Assembly (NCBI RefSeq): GCF_010091945.1
Contig: NZ_WVIE01000014.1
Span: 62,001 to 126,000, forward strand
Direction: 5' to 3'
DNA length: 64,000 nt
From: Myxacorys almedinensis A
Lineage (GTDB): Bacteria > Cyanobacteriota > Cyanobacteriia > Leptolyngbyales > Leptolyngbyaceae
Shown here: positions 55,378 to 64,000 of the stretch, in pieces
How positions within the stretch are numbered: position 1 is the first letter of the stretch
How the letters are laid out: the number at the start of each line of letters is the position of its first letter
Translations under genes and position numbers: made by a program
The notes under the pieces: generated by a model
What the model was told of the DNA's origin: nothing
Databases searched by the model: none
What the model saw: only the letters and a program-made list of their open reading frames with translations

Positions 55378-56103
55378 ATGTCTGAACTGCCAATCACGTT
55401 AGATGATGCGATCGCACAAGCACAAACTGCCACCCAAGCTGCCCTCAAGGCAGGCTACACCCGCTTACAGGTCGAGCTTGCCTTCCCCGAACTCAAACCG
55501 ATGCCCATAGCTGAAACCTTTCTAACGTCGTTTCACGAGTGGGGAGCGGGGCTAAAAGTCTTCTTTACTGATGCCGGAACAGCCGCCCTTGCCAAGCGAG
55601 ATTGGGGCGACGTGCCCTTTCAGATCGGCAGTCTAGATGTCGCTGGATCGCGGCAAACCACTCCTGCCGAAGCCCAAGTGAGTCCAGACGATCGGCTGCT
55701 GATTTTTGTCGCGCCGAGTGCGGTCGAAGTGAATCCAGTTGAGCAAATCTGTGAAGTCGCAGGCGATTGCCCGATCATTTTGCTTAATCCCCGCCTCGAA
55801 GATGTTGCGATCGTGGGCATCGGCTACGCAGGGCGGCAGCTTCGACAGCGCTTTTTAGAGACCATCGAGCCGTGCTATTACCTCCGTCCTTTGGATGATA
55901 CGTCTGCACTCCTGCGCTGCTATCCGTCTCCGTGGCAGGTATGGTATGCCACCGATGGAGTCTATCACCTCATTGCCGAAGAAGACGACCGACCCGATGC
56001 TGAACGGCTCGATCAGATTTTCGCCTCGGTGCTAGGGGATCAAATGCCGAAGCCAAATTTGTTTGCTGGGTTACAACAGTTTCTACGGGCTTTAGGTAGA
56101 TGA
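55378..56103 (+). CDS. DUF1995 family protein
   Basis: This 241-aa protein has the DUF1995 pattern found in cyanobacteria and plastids: an N-terminal helix (LDDAIAQAQTATQAALKAGY), LQVELAFPELKPMPIAETF, an oxidoreductase-like core with ILLNPRLEDVAIVGIGYAGR and a C-terminal FAGLQQFLRALGR. Plant relatives include low-PSII-accumulation proteins. Its molecular role is unknown. Confidence 0.85.
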   Translation: MSELPITLDDAIAQAQTATQAALKAGYTRLQVELAFPELKPMPIAETFLTSFHEWGAGLKVFFTDAGTAALAKRDWGDVPFQIGSLDVAGSRQTTPAEAQVSPDDRLLIFVAPSAVEVNPVEQICEVAGDCPIILLNPRLEDVAIVGIGYAGRQLRQRFLETIEPCYYLRPLDDTSALLRCYPSPWQVWYATDGVYHLIAEEDDRPDAERLDQIFASVLGDQMPKPNLFAGLQQFLRALGR

Positions 56104-56264
56104 AGTTATCACCGAGATCTGGTGAATTCTCCCATGTCATTTGCGTGTTCTCAAGGTACAAAGGGCATAATTGTTGCAAATACCAGCCCAATGTTGTATC
56201 TCAAGATGCAGGGGGCGGTGTAGCATAAAAGCCTCTGTTTCGAGTTTTGGAGACCCACGATCGC

Positions 56265-57020
56265 ATGAGCCATTCTGTCCCCCGTCGTATTGTAATTGGT
56301 GATATACATGGGCACTACGAGGGGTTGATGTCCTTGCTTGATGCGATCGCACCCGACGCAGACGATCAGGTTTATTGTCTGGGTGACTTGATCGATCGCG
56401 GCCCGCAGAGCGCTCAGGTGGTAGAGTTTGTTAAAAACAGTCCCTATCAGTCGTTGATGGGCAATCACGAGTATCTGCTGCTTGATGCCTTTCCCAATGG
56501 GCAAGTGTTTACCCCTGCGCTTCAAGCCTGGTTACAAAGTGGTGGGCGTTCTACGATCGCAAGCTACAGCGATACGAGCCTTTTACAAGAACACATTGAG
56601 TGGATTCGCACCTTACCGACTCATCTAGATCTAGGTGATATTTGGCTGGTTCATGCGGGTGTGCATCCAGACTTGCCTCTCTGCCATCAAAGCCACCAAG
56701 AGTTTTGCTGGATTCGAGATGAATTTCATGCGATCGCTCAGCCCTACTTTCATAACAAACTGATCATCACCGGACACACCATCACATTTACCTTTCCGGG
56801 CGTGATACCGGGTGCGATCGCCCAGGGACAGGGCTGGCTTGGCATTGACACGGGGGCTTATCATCCTAAAAGCGGCTGGCTGACTGGGTTAGATGTCACC
56901 AACGGCAAAGTCTATCAAGCTAATGTTTACACCAACGCGGTGAGAACGCTCCTCCTCGAAGAAGCCACTACCCAAATTAATCTGCACCGTTTGGGTCGCC
57001 GCCAAGCCTTGTCGTTGTGA
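56265..57020 (+). CDS. PPP-family serine/threonine protein phosphatase
   Basis: In this 251-aa metallophosphoesterase the metal-binding motifs are GDIHGHYEG (about residues 12-20), GDLIDRGPQ (about 39-47) and GNHEYLL (about 66-72), followed by later ligands in VHAGVHPD and TGHTITF. The set matches bacterial PPP phosphatases (PrpA/PphA type, lambda phosphatase-like) or ApaH relatives. The ATG at 56265 is chosen because the fold begins directly after it. Confidence 0.93.
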   Translation: MSHSVPRRIVIGDIHGHYEGLMSLLDAIAPDADDQVYCLGDLIDRGPQSAQVVEFVKNSPYQSLMGNHEYLLLDAFPNGQVFTPALQAWLQSGGRSTIASYSDTSLLQEHIEWIRTLPTHLDLGDIWLVHAGVHPDLPLCHQSHQEFCWIRDEFHAIAQPYFHNKLIITGHTITFTFPGVIPGAIAQGQGWLGIDTGAYHPKSGWLTGLDVTNGKVYQANVYTNAVRTLLLEEATTQINLHRLGRRQALSL

Positions 57021-57282
57021 AAGCAACGCTGGCGCTAGATATTGCAAAAGAAGATGCCGCAAAAGATTTGGTAAGCAAGCCGGGGGTTAACAGCCTGTGG
57101 AAGCAACTACTCACTCGGTAGCCCTTGAGATGATTGTGGCTCTCCTCATCGCTAACCTTTGTATTTTGAGATAGCAGGGCTGAGGGGTCGTCATAAAAGC
57201 CCAAAACTCCTTGAGGTGGCGGCGAAGAAGTGCAAGACATAACTTGATTTATGATGAGTGAATCAAATGTGTAGAGAGTTTC

Positions 57283-58224
57283 ATGCGTTCTTACTGCCTC
57301 ATCGCTCCCGCAAAAATTAATCTTTACCTGCAAATTTTAGGAAACCGCCCCGATGGGTTTCATGAACTTGTCATGGTGCTCCAGAGTATTGATTTGGCTG
57401 ATGTTGTCACCTTGCGATCGCGCTCAACCGACGACATTCGAGTGGCATGCGATGATCCCAACGTCCCGGCTGATCCGACAAATCTGGCCTACCGCGCTGC
57501 CGATCTGATGGTGCGCCAGTTTCCCGACTATCATGCTAGATTTGGTGGAATTGACATTGATCTGCAAAAGCGCATCCCCGTAGGAGCCGGATTGGCAGGC
57601 GGCTCAACCGACGCGGCGGCGGTGCTTGTGGGGATCAACCTAATGTGGCATCTTGGGCTGACCCAAGGAGAACTACAAGATTTTGCAGCGATGCTAGGGT
57701 CTGACATTCCGTTTTGCATTAGTGGTGGCACTGCCTTAGCAACGTGTCGCGGCGAAAAACTTGATCCGTTGCCCGATCTCACCGATCTGCATGTCGTGCT
57801 AGCAAAGTATCGCGATCTGCCTATTTCCACCCCTTGGGCCTACAAAACCTATCGACAGAACTTTGGCGATACCTACCCCACCACGCCCGCAGCATGGGAC
57901 GCTTGCAAGCAAAAAGCGGGAGGAATGCTAAGCGCGATCGCGCACCACGACACCCAGCAAATTGTTAGCCACCTCCACAACGATTTAGAACGAGTCGTGC
58001 TGCCGGAATATCCTAAAGTGCAGCAATTGCGTGACGAGTTTCAAACGCTAGAGATTCTCGGTACGATGATGTCGGGGTCAGGCTCGACGGTGTTTGCCTT
58101 GGTTGAGTCGCTGGCGCAAGCAGAACAGGTGAAAGCGCAGATGAGACGCGCGCTCCCCGATCCTGACCTCGATTTTTGGGTGACTAAATTTTGTCAATCT
58201 GGCGTTCGGTTAGCCAGCAGGTAG
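57283..58224 (+). CDS. ispE: 4-diphosphocytidyl-2-C-methyl-D-erythritol kinase
   Basis: This 313-aa GHMP kinase phosphorylates CDP-ME in the MEP pathway. N-terminal APAKINLYLQILGNRPDGFH contains the active-site Lys, the ATP loop is PVGAGLAGGSTDAAAVL (about 94-110) with the catalytic Asp in GSDIPFC, and motif 3 is MMSGSGSTVFAL. It is upstream of a DUF3082 gene. Confidence 0.97.
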   Translation: MRSYCLIAPAKINLYLQILGNRPDGFHELVMVLQSIDLADVVTLRSRSTDDIRVACDDPNVPADPTNLAYRAADLMVRQFPDYHARFGGIDIDLQKRIPVGAGLAGGSTDAAAVLVGINLMWHLGLTQGELQDFAAMLGSDIPFCISGGTALATCRGEKLDPLPDLTDLHVVLAKYRDLPISTPWAYKTYRQNFGDTYPTTPAAWDACKQKAGGMLSAIAHHDTQQIVSHLHNDLERVVLPEYPKVQQLRDEFQTLEILGTMMSGSGSTVFALVESLAQAEQVKAQMRRALPDPDLDFWVTKFCQSGVRLASR

Positions 58225-58288
58225 TGGTTTGTCAACGTTGATCATCTACGGGTCTGCTTTAGTTTGTTAACATTCTTTTACTGGATAT

Positions 58289-58603
58289 ATGGCTGACACA
58301 CCTCCCCCCATTTCCACGATGCCCAGCCCAGCGCGCTGCTTGATTGGGGCATTGATTGCCGCCGCGATCGCGTTTGGCGCTTATAGTCTGATGAATGCGA
58401 TCGCGCTATCGTTTGCCTCGAAACCGATTCACTCAACCAACATTACCGTAGTAAATATTACGATCGCTGTCCGCACTTTGGTAGTTGGAATCATGGCGCT
58501 GGCAACGGGAGTGACAAGCCTTGCATCTCTTGGGCTGTTTGGGTTGGGTATTCAAACGTTGTTGGGCAGTTTGTTTGGCAAATCAAGCGACCCCAGCAGT
58601 TAA
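58289..58603 (+). CDS. DUF3082 family membrane protein
   Basis: This 104-aa cyanobacterial protein has two to three membrane helices (about 14-36, 55-75 and 78-95) and a short Pro-rich start. The pattern CLIGALIAAAIAFGAYSLMN and TLVVGIMALATGVTSLASLG is typical of DUF3082. It is 64 bp downstream of ispE and the function is unknown. Confidence 0.85.
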   Translation: MADTPPPISTMPSPARCLIGALIAAAIAFGAYSLMNAIALSFASKPIHSTNITVVNITIAVRTLVVGIMALATGVTSLASLGLFGLGIQTLLGSLFGKSSDPSS

Positions 58604-59543
58604 TAGCTCAAAATGAGAATCGCCGAAAAGACGCGTCATCAGTAGAATAGTTGTGCGATTTTGGGATACGATAGAAGACCGATTCTGCCTAGCAAACGCT
58701 GCATGGGCGCGAGTTAAATTCAAAGACTGCCTTGCGAAGCCTATAATTTTGCCAAAGTGATCAGGTTCTAGGCTGAAATCCTACGCCACGTTTTCGCGGT
58801 TTTTCCACAGAAAAATTGAGTTTTCCACAAGCAGCAAGGTGAAAGTCTTGAAATTTAGAGATCTTGTGGAAAACCTTTTTACGCAGTGCTTATTATCGAA
58901 AAAAATATAGATTTTTATGATGAAGATTAGGTTCAAATGCTGATTCTTGCGTCACTGCCTCCGTAAAAAGCATCTAGCGATCGCGCCTTTAAACATTAGT
59001 TTAAACCTTGACAAGTTTTTCTTTTGGCGGCACTATTAAGCGGCATAGCGATTGCAAAACCATCCTCAAAAAATCACATCAATAGGCTGAAATCATTACA
59101 AATGGTAGCTTTTAGCCGATTGGGAAAGATGCACGCGCTTCATCTGCCAGATTGCTGAAGGGCAGTCTATTATTTTAATGTTTTCCACAGGCTATTGTGC
59201 CGTTCGCCATGCCATCAGAAGGCAGCTACTAACCTGGCAATATTTGATCTAGCCTCCAAACCGCTCTCACCCTAGACCGCTTCCCAGGGAGAGGGGAAAA
59301 ATTCTCGCGCCGCGATCGCTAAGCCAGAGTCGCACGGATCTTGGCGCACTATTCATTAAACGGTCTGCTTATTAAACGGTCTGCCTGACCCATTTTTGCT
59401 AAAAATTACGCCTGTTCACTAGAAATTACACTACAAATTACAAACGATAACCAACTTTGCCGAGCTTTGTCCGAAAATAGAGAAAGCGCGATCACAGTAG
59501 TGCGATCGCAACAGACTCGACCTTTACACCTCACCCATCTTCT
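58604..59543. other. Large gene-free spacer with DnaA boxes
   Basis: These 940 bp contain no convincing gene. Four perfect DnaA boxes are present: 58801-58809 and 58821-58829 (TTTTCCACA), 58865-58873 (complement) and 59181-59189. An AT-rich tract (about 58890-58925) adjoins the first three. A C-rich/G-rich hairpin lies near 59265-59300 and ATTAAACGGTCTGC is tandemly repeated near 59355-59385. It could be a second origin-like or DnaA-titrating region. Confidence 0.6.
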
Positions 59544-60134
59544 ATGGCTTACCTTTGGTTCAAGGCGTTTCATATTGTTGGCATTGTCTGCTGGTTTGCT
59601 GGCATGTTTTATCTGCCTCGGCTGTTTGTCTACCATGCCGAAGCCCATGAGCAACCCGAACCTGCTCGCAGCATTCTGAAAAACCAGTACCAAATTATGG
59701 AAAAACGCCTCTACAGCATCATCATGACGCCTGCGATGATTTTGACGCTGGTGATGGCAGGTGGGCTGGTGTCTACCGAGCCAGAGGTGCTAAAGCAGCC
59801 GTGGCTTCAGATTAAGCTTGCCTGCGTTGCCCTGCTGCTGGTTTACCATCACGCTTGTGCGCGGATCATGAAACAGTTTGCCCAAGACAGATGCAAGATG
59901 ACCGGGCAGCAGTTTCGGTGGTTTAACGAATTTCCCACGGTGTTTTTCGTGGTTGTTGTGATGTTGGCAGTGTTTAAAAATACTCTGCCGACGAGTGCCA
60001 CAGCGTGGGGCATCTTCGCAATGGTGATTGCTATGGCGGCATTTATTCAGCTTTATGCCCGCAAGCGGCGGTTAGCGAAACAAGCACTGGCGACCGAGAC
60101 GCTCTCTAAATCTGGGTCAGAAGTAAGCGCTTGA
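59544..60134 (+). CDS. hemJ: Protoporphyrinogen IX oxidase HemJ
   Basis: This 196-aa membrane protein of the HemJ family, with four to five helices, oxidises protoporphyrinogen for haem and chlorophyll synthesis in most cyanobacteria. The conserved His is near the N-terminus (FKAFHIVGIVCWFAGMFYLP) with RLFVYHAE. Later YHHACARIMKQFA and FRWFNEFPT are family hallmarks. Confidence 0.95.
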   Translation: MAYLWFKAFHIVGIVCWFAGMFYLPRLFVYHAEAHEQPEPARSILKNQYQIMEKRLYSIIMTPAMILTLVMAGGLVSTEPEVLKQPWLQIKLACVALLLVYHHACARIMKQFAQDRCKMTGQQFRWFNEFPTVFFVVVVMLAVFKNTLPTSATAWGIFAMVIAMAAFIQLYARKRRLAKQALATETLSKSGSEVSA

Positions 60135-60261
60135 TAGGAATAAACTCTGAGAAATTACTCAGCTTTGCCGAGGTCGTGCGTACTGGATGGGGTGCGATCG
60201 CACCTTTTTGGCTTGTTCTCTAGTTAGGGAAAGTGAACTGGATTGTGACGCCAGCAGCCGA

Positions 60262-60295
60262 TTTAAAAAGTAAAACCCTAGCCGAAGCCAGGGTT
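60262..60295 (-). terminator. Terminator-like hairpin between hemJ and tatC
   Basis: On the minus strand AACCCTGGC-TTCG-GCTAGGGTT is followed by TTACTTTTT. On the plus strand the stem exists but the tail is A-rich, so it would stop transcription on the minus strand, where no gene ends. It may be bidirectional for hemJ. Confidence 0.4.
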
Positions 60296-60496
60296 AATAA
60301 TCAGGGTGCATCTACCACTCCATTGTTCTCGATGTTAGAAAATTATCCGGAATAAATTAAATATTGCAAATCGAATTGTGCTTCGAGATTCTGAGTTTCC
60401 TGGTTGTTTGAGGGTCTGATTTGCGATCGGACAACCGCCGCTAAAAGACCGTCCCCGATACAATAAGAACAGCCCTCTGGATAAGATTGGTTGACT

Positions 60497-61315
60497 ATGA
60501 CCGTACCCTCCGAGCTAGAGACAACGCCAACGCCCGACCTTGCGCCAGATAGACCGCAGGAATTGGATCGCCCTGCCACAGACGCGATCTCAGACGAGCC
60601 GATCGAGGATCAAATCAATGACGTGGAAATGTCGCTGTTTGACCATTTAGAAGAATTGCGGCAGCGCATTTTCTATTCTCTACTTGCGATCGCGGTGTGC
60701 ATTATTGGCTGCTTTAGCTTTGTTAAACCAATCGTGCTGTTCCTCGAAGTTCCTGCCCAGGGCATTAAGTTTCTTCAGCTTGCACCCGGAGAATATTTTT
60801 TCGTCTCCATCAAGGTTGCAGGCTATAGCGGTTTAATTTTGGCTGCGCCGTTTATTTTGTATCAAATCATTGCCTTTATCACACCAGGGCTGACGCGCAA
60901 AGAAAAACGCTTTCTAGCGCCTGTTATCTTAGGCTCTAGCGTTCTGTTTCTAGTAGGCTTGGCGTTTTCATACATCGCACTGATTCCAGCAGCGTTAAAC
61001 TTTTTTATCGCTTATGGTGCAGATGTTGTTGACCAAGCTTGGTCGATCGATCGTTATTTTGAATTCATTTTACTGTTGATGTTTGGAACCGGACTCACGT
61101 TTCAGGTTCCAGTGGTTCAGGCGTTGCTTGGCTTTTTGGGCATCTTTTCCTCAAAGCAAATGTTAGCCGCCTGGAAGTATGTTTTGTTAGGCGCGGCTGT
61201 GGTGGGCGCAGTCATCACTCCTTCGACCGATCCATTAACGCAAAGTTTACTGGGTGGGGCTATTTTGGTGCTTTATTTTAGTGGCATTGGGTTGGTGAAA
61301 TTGTTAGGACGCTAA
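60497..61315 (+). CDS. tatC: Sec-independent translocase TatC
   Basis: TatC recognises twin-arginine signal peptides on folded cargo. A cytoplasmic acidic N-terminal extension (about 1-50) precedes [17 protein letters not shown], the conserved start. Six membrane segments follow with the family's FxxPGL element ([14 protein letters not shown]) and APxxxQ-like segments. The ATG at 60497 is preferred to a TTG at 60491. TatA/B are not adjacent. Confidence 0.95.
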   Translation: MTVPSELETTPTPDLAPDRPQELDRPATDAISDEPIEDQINDVEMSLFDHLEELRQRIFYSLLAIAVCIIGCFSFVKPIVLFLEVPAQGIKFLQLAPGEYFFVSIKVAGYSGLILAAPFILYQIIAFITPGLTRKEKRFLAPVILGSSVLFLVGLAFSYIALIPAALNFFIAYGADVVDQAWSIDRYFEFILLLMFGTGLTFQVPVVQALLGFLGIFSSKQMLAAWKYVLLGAAVVGAVITPSTDPLTQSLLGGAILVLYFSGIGLVKLLGR

Positions 61316-61484
61316 GCCGAGTTTGCAAGGAAATTACCTCAGTCTTCACAACCAGCCTTCACAAAAATAGCCAAAGTCTTTACGCCTCCTAAACAACGAC
61401 CGGATAAAGCCGCCTAGCCTCTGTATACCTAAATGAATTGTGTATCTAAATGAACCAGGATCGGTCTAGGACTGCGAGGCATCT

Positions 61485-61856
61485 ATGAACTCAGTGTTGA
61501 TTGTCGATGATAGCAAAATGGTGCGGGAGATGATTTCCGACCAACTGCGCCAAATTGGTTTTGAAGTTACGGTTGCGGCGGATGGAGTAGATGCGATCGC
61601 ACAGATCGAAACCCATCCCCCCGATCTAGTCATCACAGATATCATCATGCCTCGGATGAATGGCTATGAGTTGTGTCGCTGGATTAAGAGTGATCCAAAA
61701 ACAAACCAGATTCCGGTGATGATGTGTTCTGTCAAGGCGGAAGAGTTCGATCGCTATTGGGGAATTAAACAGGGCGCAGATGCCTACGTCACAAAGCCCT
61801 GCCCGCCGGACGAGATGATGGATGCCATTTACGTGTTGCTCAAGCGTCATCCTTAG
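61485..61856 (+). CDS. Single-domain response regulator
   Basis: This 123-aa CheY-like receiver has the acidic pocket VDD at positions 7-9, the phosphorylated Asp at 52 (LVITDIIMP) and the conserved Lys at 104 (VTKP). The usual Thr/Ser position is Ser82. There is no output domain. The ORF ends 3 nt into the convergent NUDIX gene. It could belong to a PilH-like or phototaxis pathway, but no sensor kinase is nearby. Confidence 0.94.
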   Translation: MNSVLIVDDSKMVREMISDQLRQIGFEVTVAADGVDAIAQIETHPPDLVITDIIMPRMNGYELCRWIKSDPKTNQIPVMMCSVKAEEFDRYWGIKQGADAYVTKPCPPDEMMDAIYVLLKRHP

Positions 61857-62281
61857 AGCAGATATGCGAGGCAATCTTCGGGCACTAAGCGAAGGGCATT
61901 AGATTTGAGTTGATCAATGTCAACCCAGCGAGCGAGGCACTGATTGTCTCCTTCGATAAACGTAAATGGCTGATTTTGATAGAAATAAGAATCCACAAAA
62001 TCGCATTGATAAAGCTGAACCAATTCGTGCCCAGGCTCACCCATGAACGTAAACAGGTTTTCGAGACAGGCTAAATATCGAATGTTGGTTAATTCTGCCT
62101 GAAGTTCTTCTTGAAATTCTCGCTGGAGAGCGGCTTGGCAGGTTTCACCAAATTCCACACCGCCACCCAAGGCACGGTAGAAGGTTTCCTGTTTTACGGC
62201 ATCGAAGCCTTCTGATAAGAACAGCCGATCGTGATGGACAATCAAACCCAACACGATCACCCGAATTGTTTTTGTCTTCAT
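61853..62281 (-). CDS. NUDIX hydrolase
   Basis: In this 142-aa protein the NUDIX box lies at about 36-58 (GGGVEFGETCQAALQREFQE, then ELQAEL), fitting GX5EX7REUXEEXGU with small changes. N-terminal KTKTIRVIVLGLIVHHDRLF is the usual beta strand. The ATG at 62281 is preferred over one nine codons upstream. The substrate is not predictable; nucleotide sugars or damaged nucleotides are common. Confidence 0.9.
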   Translation of the reverse strand: MKTKTIRVIVLGLIVHHDRLFLSEGFDAVKQETFYRALGGGVEFGETCQAALQREFQEELQAELTNIRYLACLENLFTFMGEPGHELVQLYQCDFVDSYFYQNQPFTFIEGDNQCLARWVDIDQLKSNALRLVPEDCLAYLL

Positions 62282-62426
62282 AAATTCACCAGAATCCGAT
62301 CGGTTCAAACACTATAATTTATGATTCAACAATTAATTTATAATTCAATAATTAATCTATGATTCAACAGTTTATGGTTCAAAAAATCGCGATTCAAGGA
62401 GAGTTTTGCTGTGCCCAACACCGCGC

Positions 62427-62885
62427 CTAATTGAGTTGATTATCCGTCACAAAATCTGGATTGCTGCTGCCCGGAACCCGCCAATCTTCGTTTTCGCCGC
62501 CAACGATAATTTGCTCGATCGTGACGAAATCTTTGCTGAGTTGCTTGAGCGAATTAATCAACACATCTAGCGCGATCGCATCGCTTGTGCCCAAGTCAAA
62601 CCAGCATCTTGCCCAGTTGCCCTCATACTCAAAATCGCCCATGTTGTGCATGACTGACATCATTGCATCTTCGGCCGTATCTTCGTCGTAGAGCATGTAG
62701 CTTAGATCAAGCCCAGTGTCTTGCACCTGCAAATTTTCAGCATTGAAGCCGCCCAGTTTGCCCAGAAAAAACCAAGAGCTAAATAGCTCTTCAACGTACT
62801 GTTTCTCCATTTCAGACGGAACTGTGACAAACTCAATCCACATCCAGATGTTAAACGCATCAAACTCTCGAAATTGAACTTGCAT
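62427..62885 (-). CDS. DUF3531 family protein
   Basis: This 152-aa cyanobacterial and plastid protein of unknown function has the DUF3531 pattern: QVQFREFDAFNIWMWIEFVT at the start and FSSWFFLGKLGGFNAENLQV. GNWARCWFDLGTSDAIALDV then follows. It has no membrane segment or signal peptide. Confidence 0.85.
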   Translation of the reverse strand: MQVQFREFDAFNIWMWIEFVTVPSEMEKQYVEELFSSWFFLGKLGGFNAENLQVQDTGLDLSYMLYDEDTAEDAMMSVMHNMGDFEYEGNWARCWFDLGTSDAIALDVLINSLKQLSKDFVTIEQIIVGGENEDWRVPGSSNPDFVTDNQLN

Positions 62886-63023
62886 AAGTTAAAGGTAGAA
62901 CGATCGTGTTTTTGGCTGAATGACTTCGACCTGCCCTCACTCCTGCTCTGCCGACGGAACAGAGTAAGAGCGGGATTGGCTCTTCGCTCAGGATTAGGGG
63001 CAATCCCTCTTCTAGCCTAGCGT

Positions 63024-64000
63024 TTATCCGTTGCCGTTCATCGTTTCGGTGTAGACCTGAGCTAAGCGCTGCATTGCCGTCTGCAATTCCTCATCCGTTC
63101 CCGTGAGGCTAATTCGCAGACACTGCCGTTTGTGTTCCCATGCTTCATGCAGCCCAGGAAAGAACGTGCTGCCCGGAACAACAATGACACCAACTTTTTT
63201 CAGCGCCTGATAAAATTCCCAATCTGCGATCGGCAGATCGTTGAGCCACAGCCACGCAAAAATAGCCCCTTCGCCGCGATGCAAAAACCAGGGAAGATCC
63301 ATTGGCATAAATCGGCTGAGGGTTTCTTCAACCACGGCGATCTTCTGCTGATAAAACGGTCGGATGACATCGAGCGAGATCGCACCCAATGCCCCAGATC
63401 GGATCGCCCGAGCCGCGATCGCTTGCCCATACCTCGGTGAATGAATGCACAAATTTGTTTGAAACGCTTCCAAAATCTCGATAATACTTGCAGCCCCGAT
63501 CGCAATGCCAATGCGTTCTCCAGGCAATCCCGCTTTCGATAGGCTCATACAGTGCAGCACATTGTCTCCAAACGTCGGAGTCATATCTGTAAAGTTAAGC
63601 GATGGATAAGGCGGCGCGTAGGCAGAATCAATTAGCACTGGAACATCATACTTTGCAGCTAACGTTGTAAGTTTACTGACTTCATCATCTGTAAGCACGT
63701 TGCCCGTTGGATTGCAAGGACGGGAAAAGATGACACATCCGGTGGTCTCATCAATGTTCACCAAACTAAAATCAGGACGATACTTAAAGCGATGCGAAGC
63801 GTAGTCAATATCTAATTCTGGTTTGTAGGCGACCAGCGCTTCAGGAGTCAAGGTTACGCCTCCATAGCCGGTGTAGTCTGGACTCAAGGGCAAAACGATT
63901 TTACGCAAATTGCCGTCTGACGTATAGCCCCCAAAGGCATTTGCCGCGAGAAAGTAAAGACTTTGGCTCCCCGGCGTGACCAAAATGTTGCGCTCTGTCA
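63024..64000 (-). CDS. avtA: Valine--pyruvate aminotransferase (N-terminus outside window)
   Basis: The frame is open to the right edge (ERNILVTPGSQSLYF), so the N-terminus lies outside. This is a PLP-dependent aminotransferase of the AvtA type. The visible motifs are SRPCNPTGN (PLP region), the acidic D of DSAYAPPYPS, the PLP lysine in CMSLSKAGLPGERIG, and CLRISLTG near the C-terminus. It would exchange amino groups between valine and alanine/pyruvate. Confidence 0.93.
   Translation of the reverse strand, partial: TERNILVTPGSQSLYFLAANAFGGYTSDGNLRKIVLPLSPDYTGYGGVTLTPEALVAYKPELDIDYASHRFKYRPDFSLVNIDETTGCVIFSRPCNPTGNVLTDDEVSKLTTLAAKYDVPVLIDSAYAPPYPSLNFTDMTPTFGDNVLHCMSLSKAGLPGERIGIAIGAASIIEILEAFQTNLCIHSPRYGQAIAARAIRSGALGAISLDVIRPFYQQKIAVVEETLSRFMPMDLPWFLHRGEGAIFAWLWLNDLPIADWEFYQALKKVGVIVVPGSTFFPGLHEAWEHKRQCLRISLTGTDEELQTAMQRLAQVYTETMNGNG

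Overview
This window is chromosomal DNA of a cyanobacterium. The octamer GCGATCGC (HIP1) recurs throughout genes and spacers. Many products belong to families confined to cyanobacteria and plastids: an SLH-domain porin, an HHL1-like protein, an Asr1405/Asl0597-type protein, DUF1995, DUF3082 and DUF3531 proteins, IsiB/IsiC, and the plant-type isoprenoid enzymes Dxs and IspE. I cannot assign a genus.

Region 1 (1-11,000) is the most distinctive part and looks like a nitrogen-scavenging island. A three-gene ABC importer on the minus strand is preceded by a sequence carrying the hallmark motifs of the ykkC guanidine-I riboswitch (3400-3530). The importer, annotated by homology as a nitrate/sulfonate/taurine type, is therefore probably for guanidine or a relative. 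Divergent from it are a FAD urate hydroxylase (hpxO) and a 5-hydroxyisourate hydrolase (uraH), then a GntR/FCD regulator, an SLH porin and an NCS2 purine permease. Three sites sharing CTGTRTACAR lie upstream of hpxO, gntR and the permease, which suggests one purine-catabolic regulon.

Region 2 (11,000-36,500) is mostly core genome: selO, a GNAT acetyltransferase, mnmE, an HHL1-like gene, a PlsY-like/PEP-synthase-like fusion, glgA, a TPR protein, an M48 peptidase, an ABC1/UbiB kinase-like gene, tex, dxs, a beta-helix/SLH protein without a signal peptide, a YtxH/DUF948 pair and tpiA.

Region 3 (36,500-46,700) holds an orphan IS1 InsA-like ORF, a Dps with a histidine-type ferroxidase centre, a Crp/Fnr regulator, isiB-isiC with a candidate Fur box but no isiA, transketolase, fabF-acpP and an HdrB-like CCG-domain protein.

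Region 4 (46,700-64,000) contains dnaA and dnaN separated by a DnaA-box-rich, AT-rich spacer that is the best oriC candidate. It then has an Mtr4/ISE2-like helicase, a four-carbon acid sugar kinase with a hydroxyacid dehydrogenase, a PPP phosphatase, ispE, hemJ, tatC, a single-domain response regulator, a NUDIX hydrolase and a truncated avtA. A second gene-free spacer (58,604-59,543) carries four more perfect DnaA boxes. Two copies of a small inverted-repeat (MITE-like) element occur, one with another inverted-repeat element nested in it, and two copies of a 65-bp palindromic repeat. I saw no tRNA, rRNA or CRISPR array.
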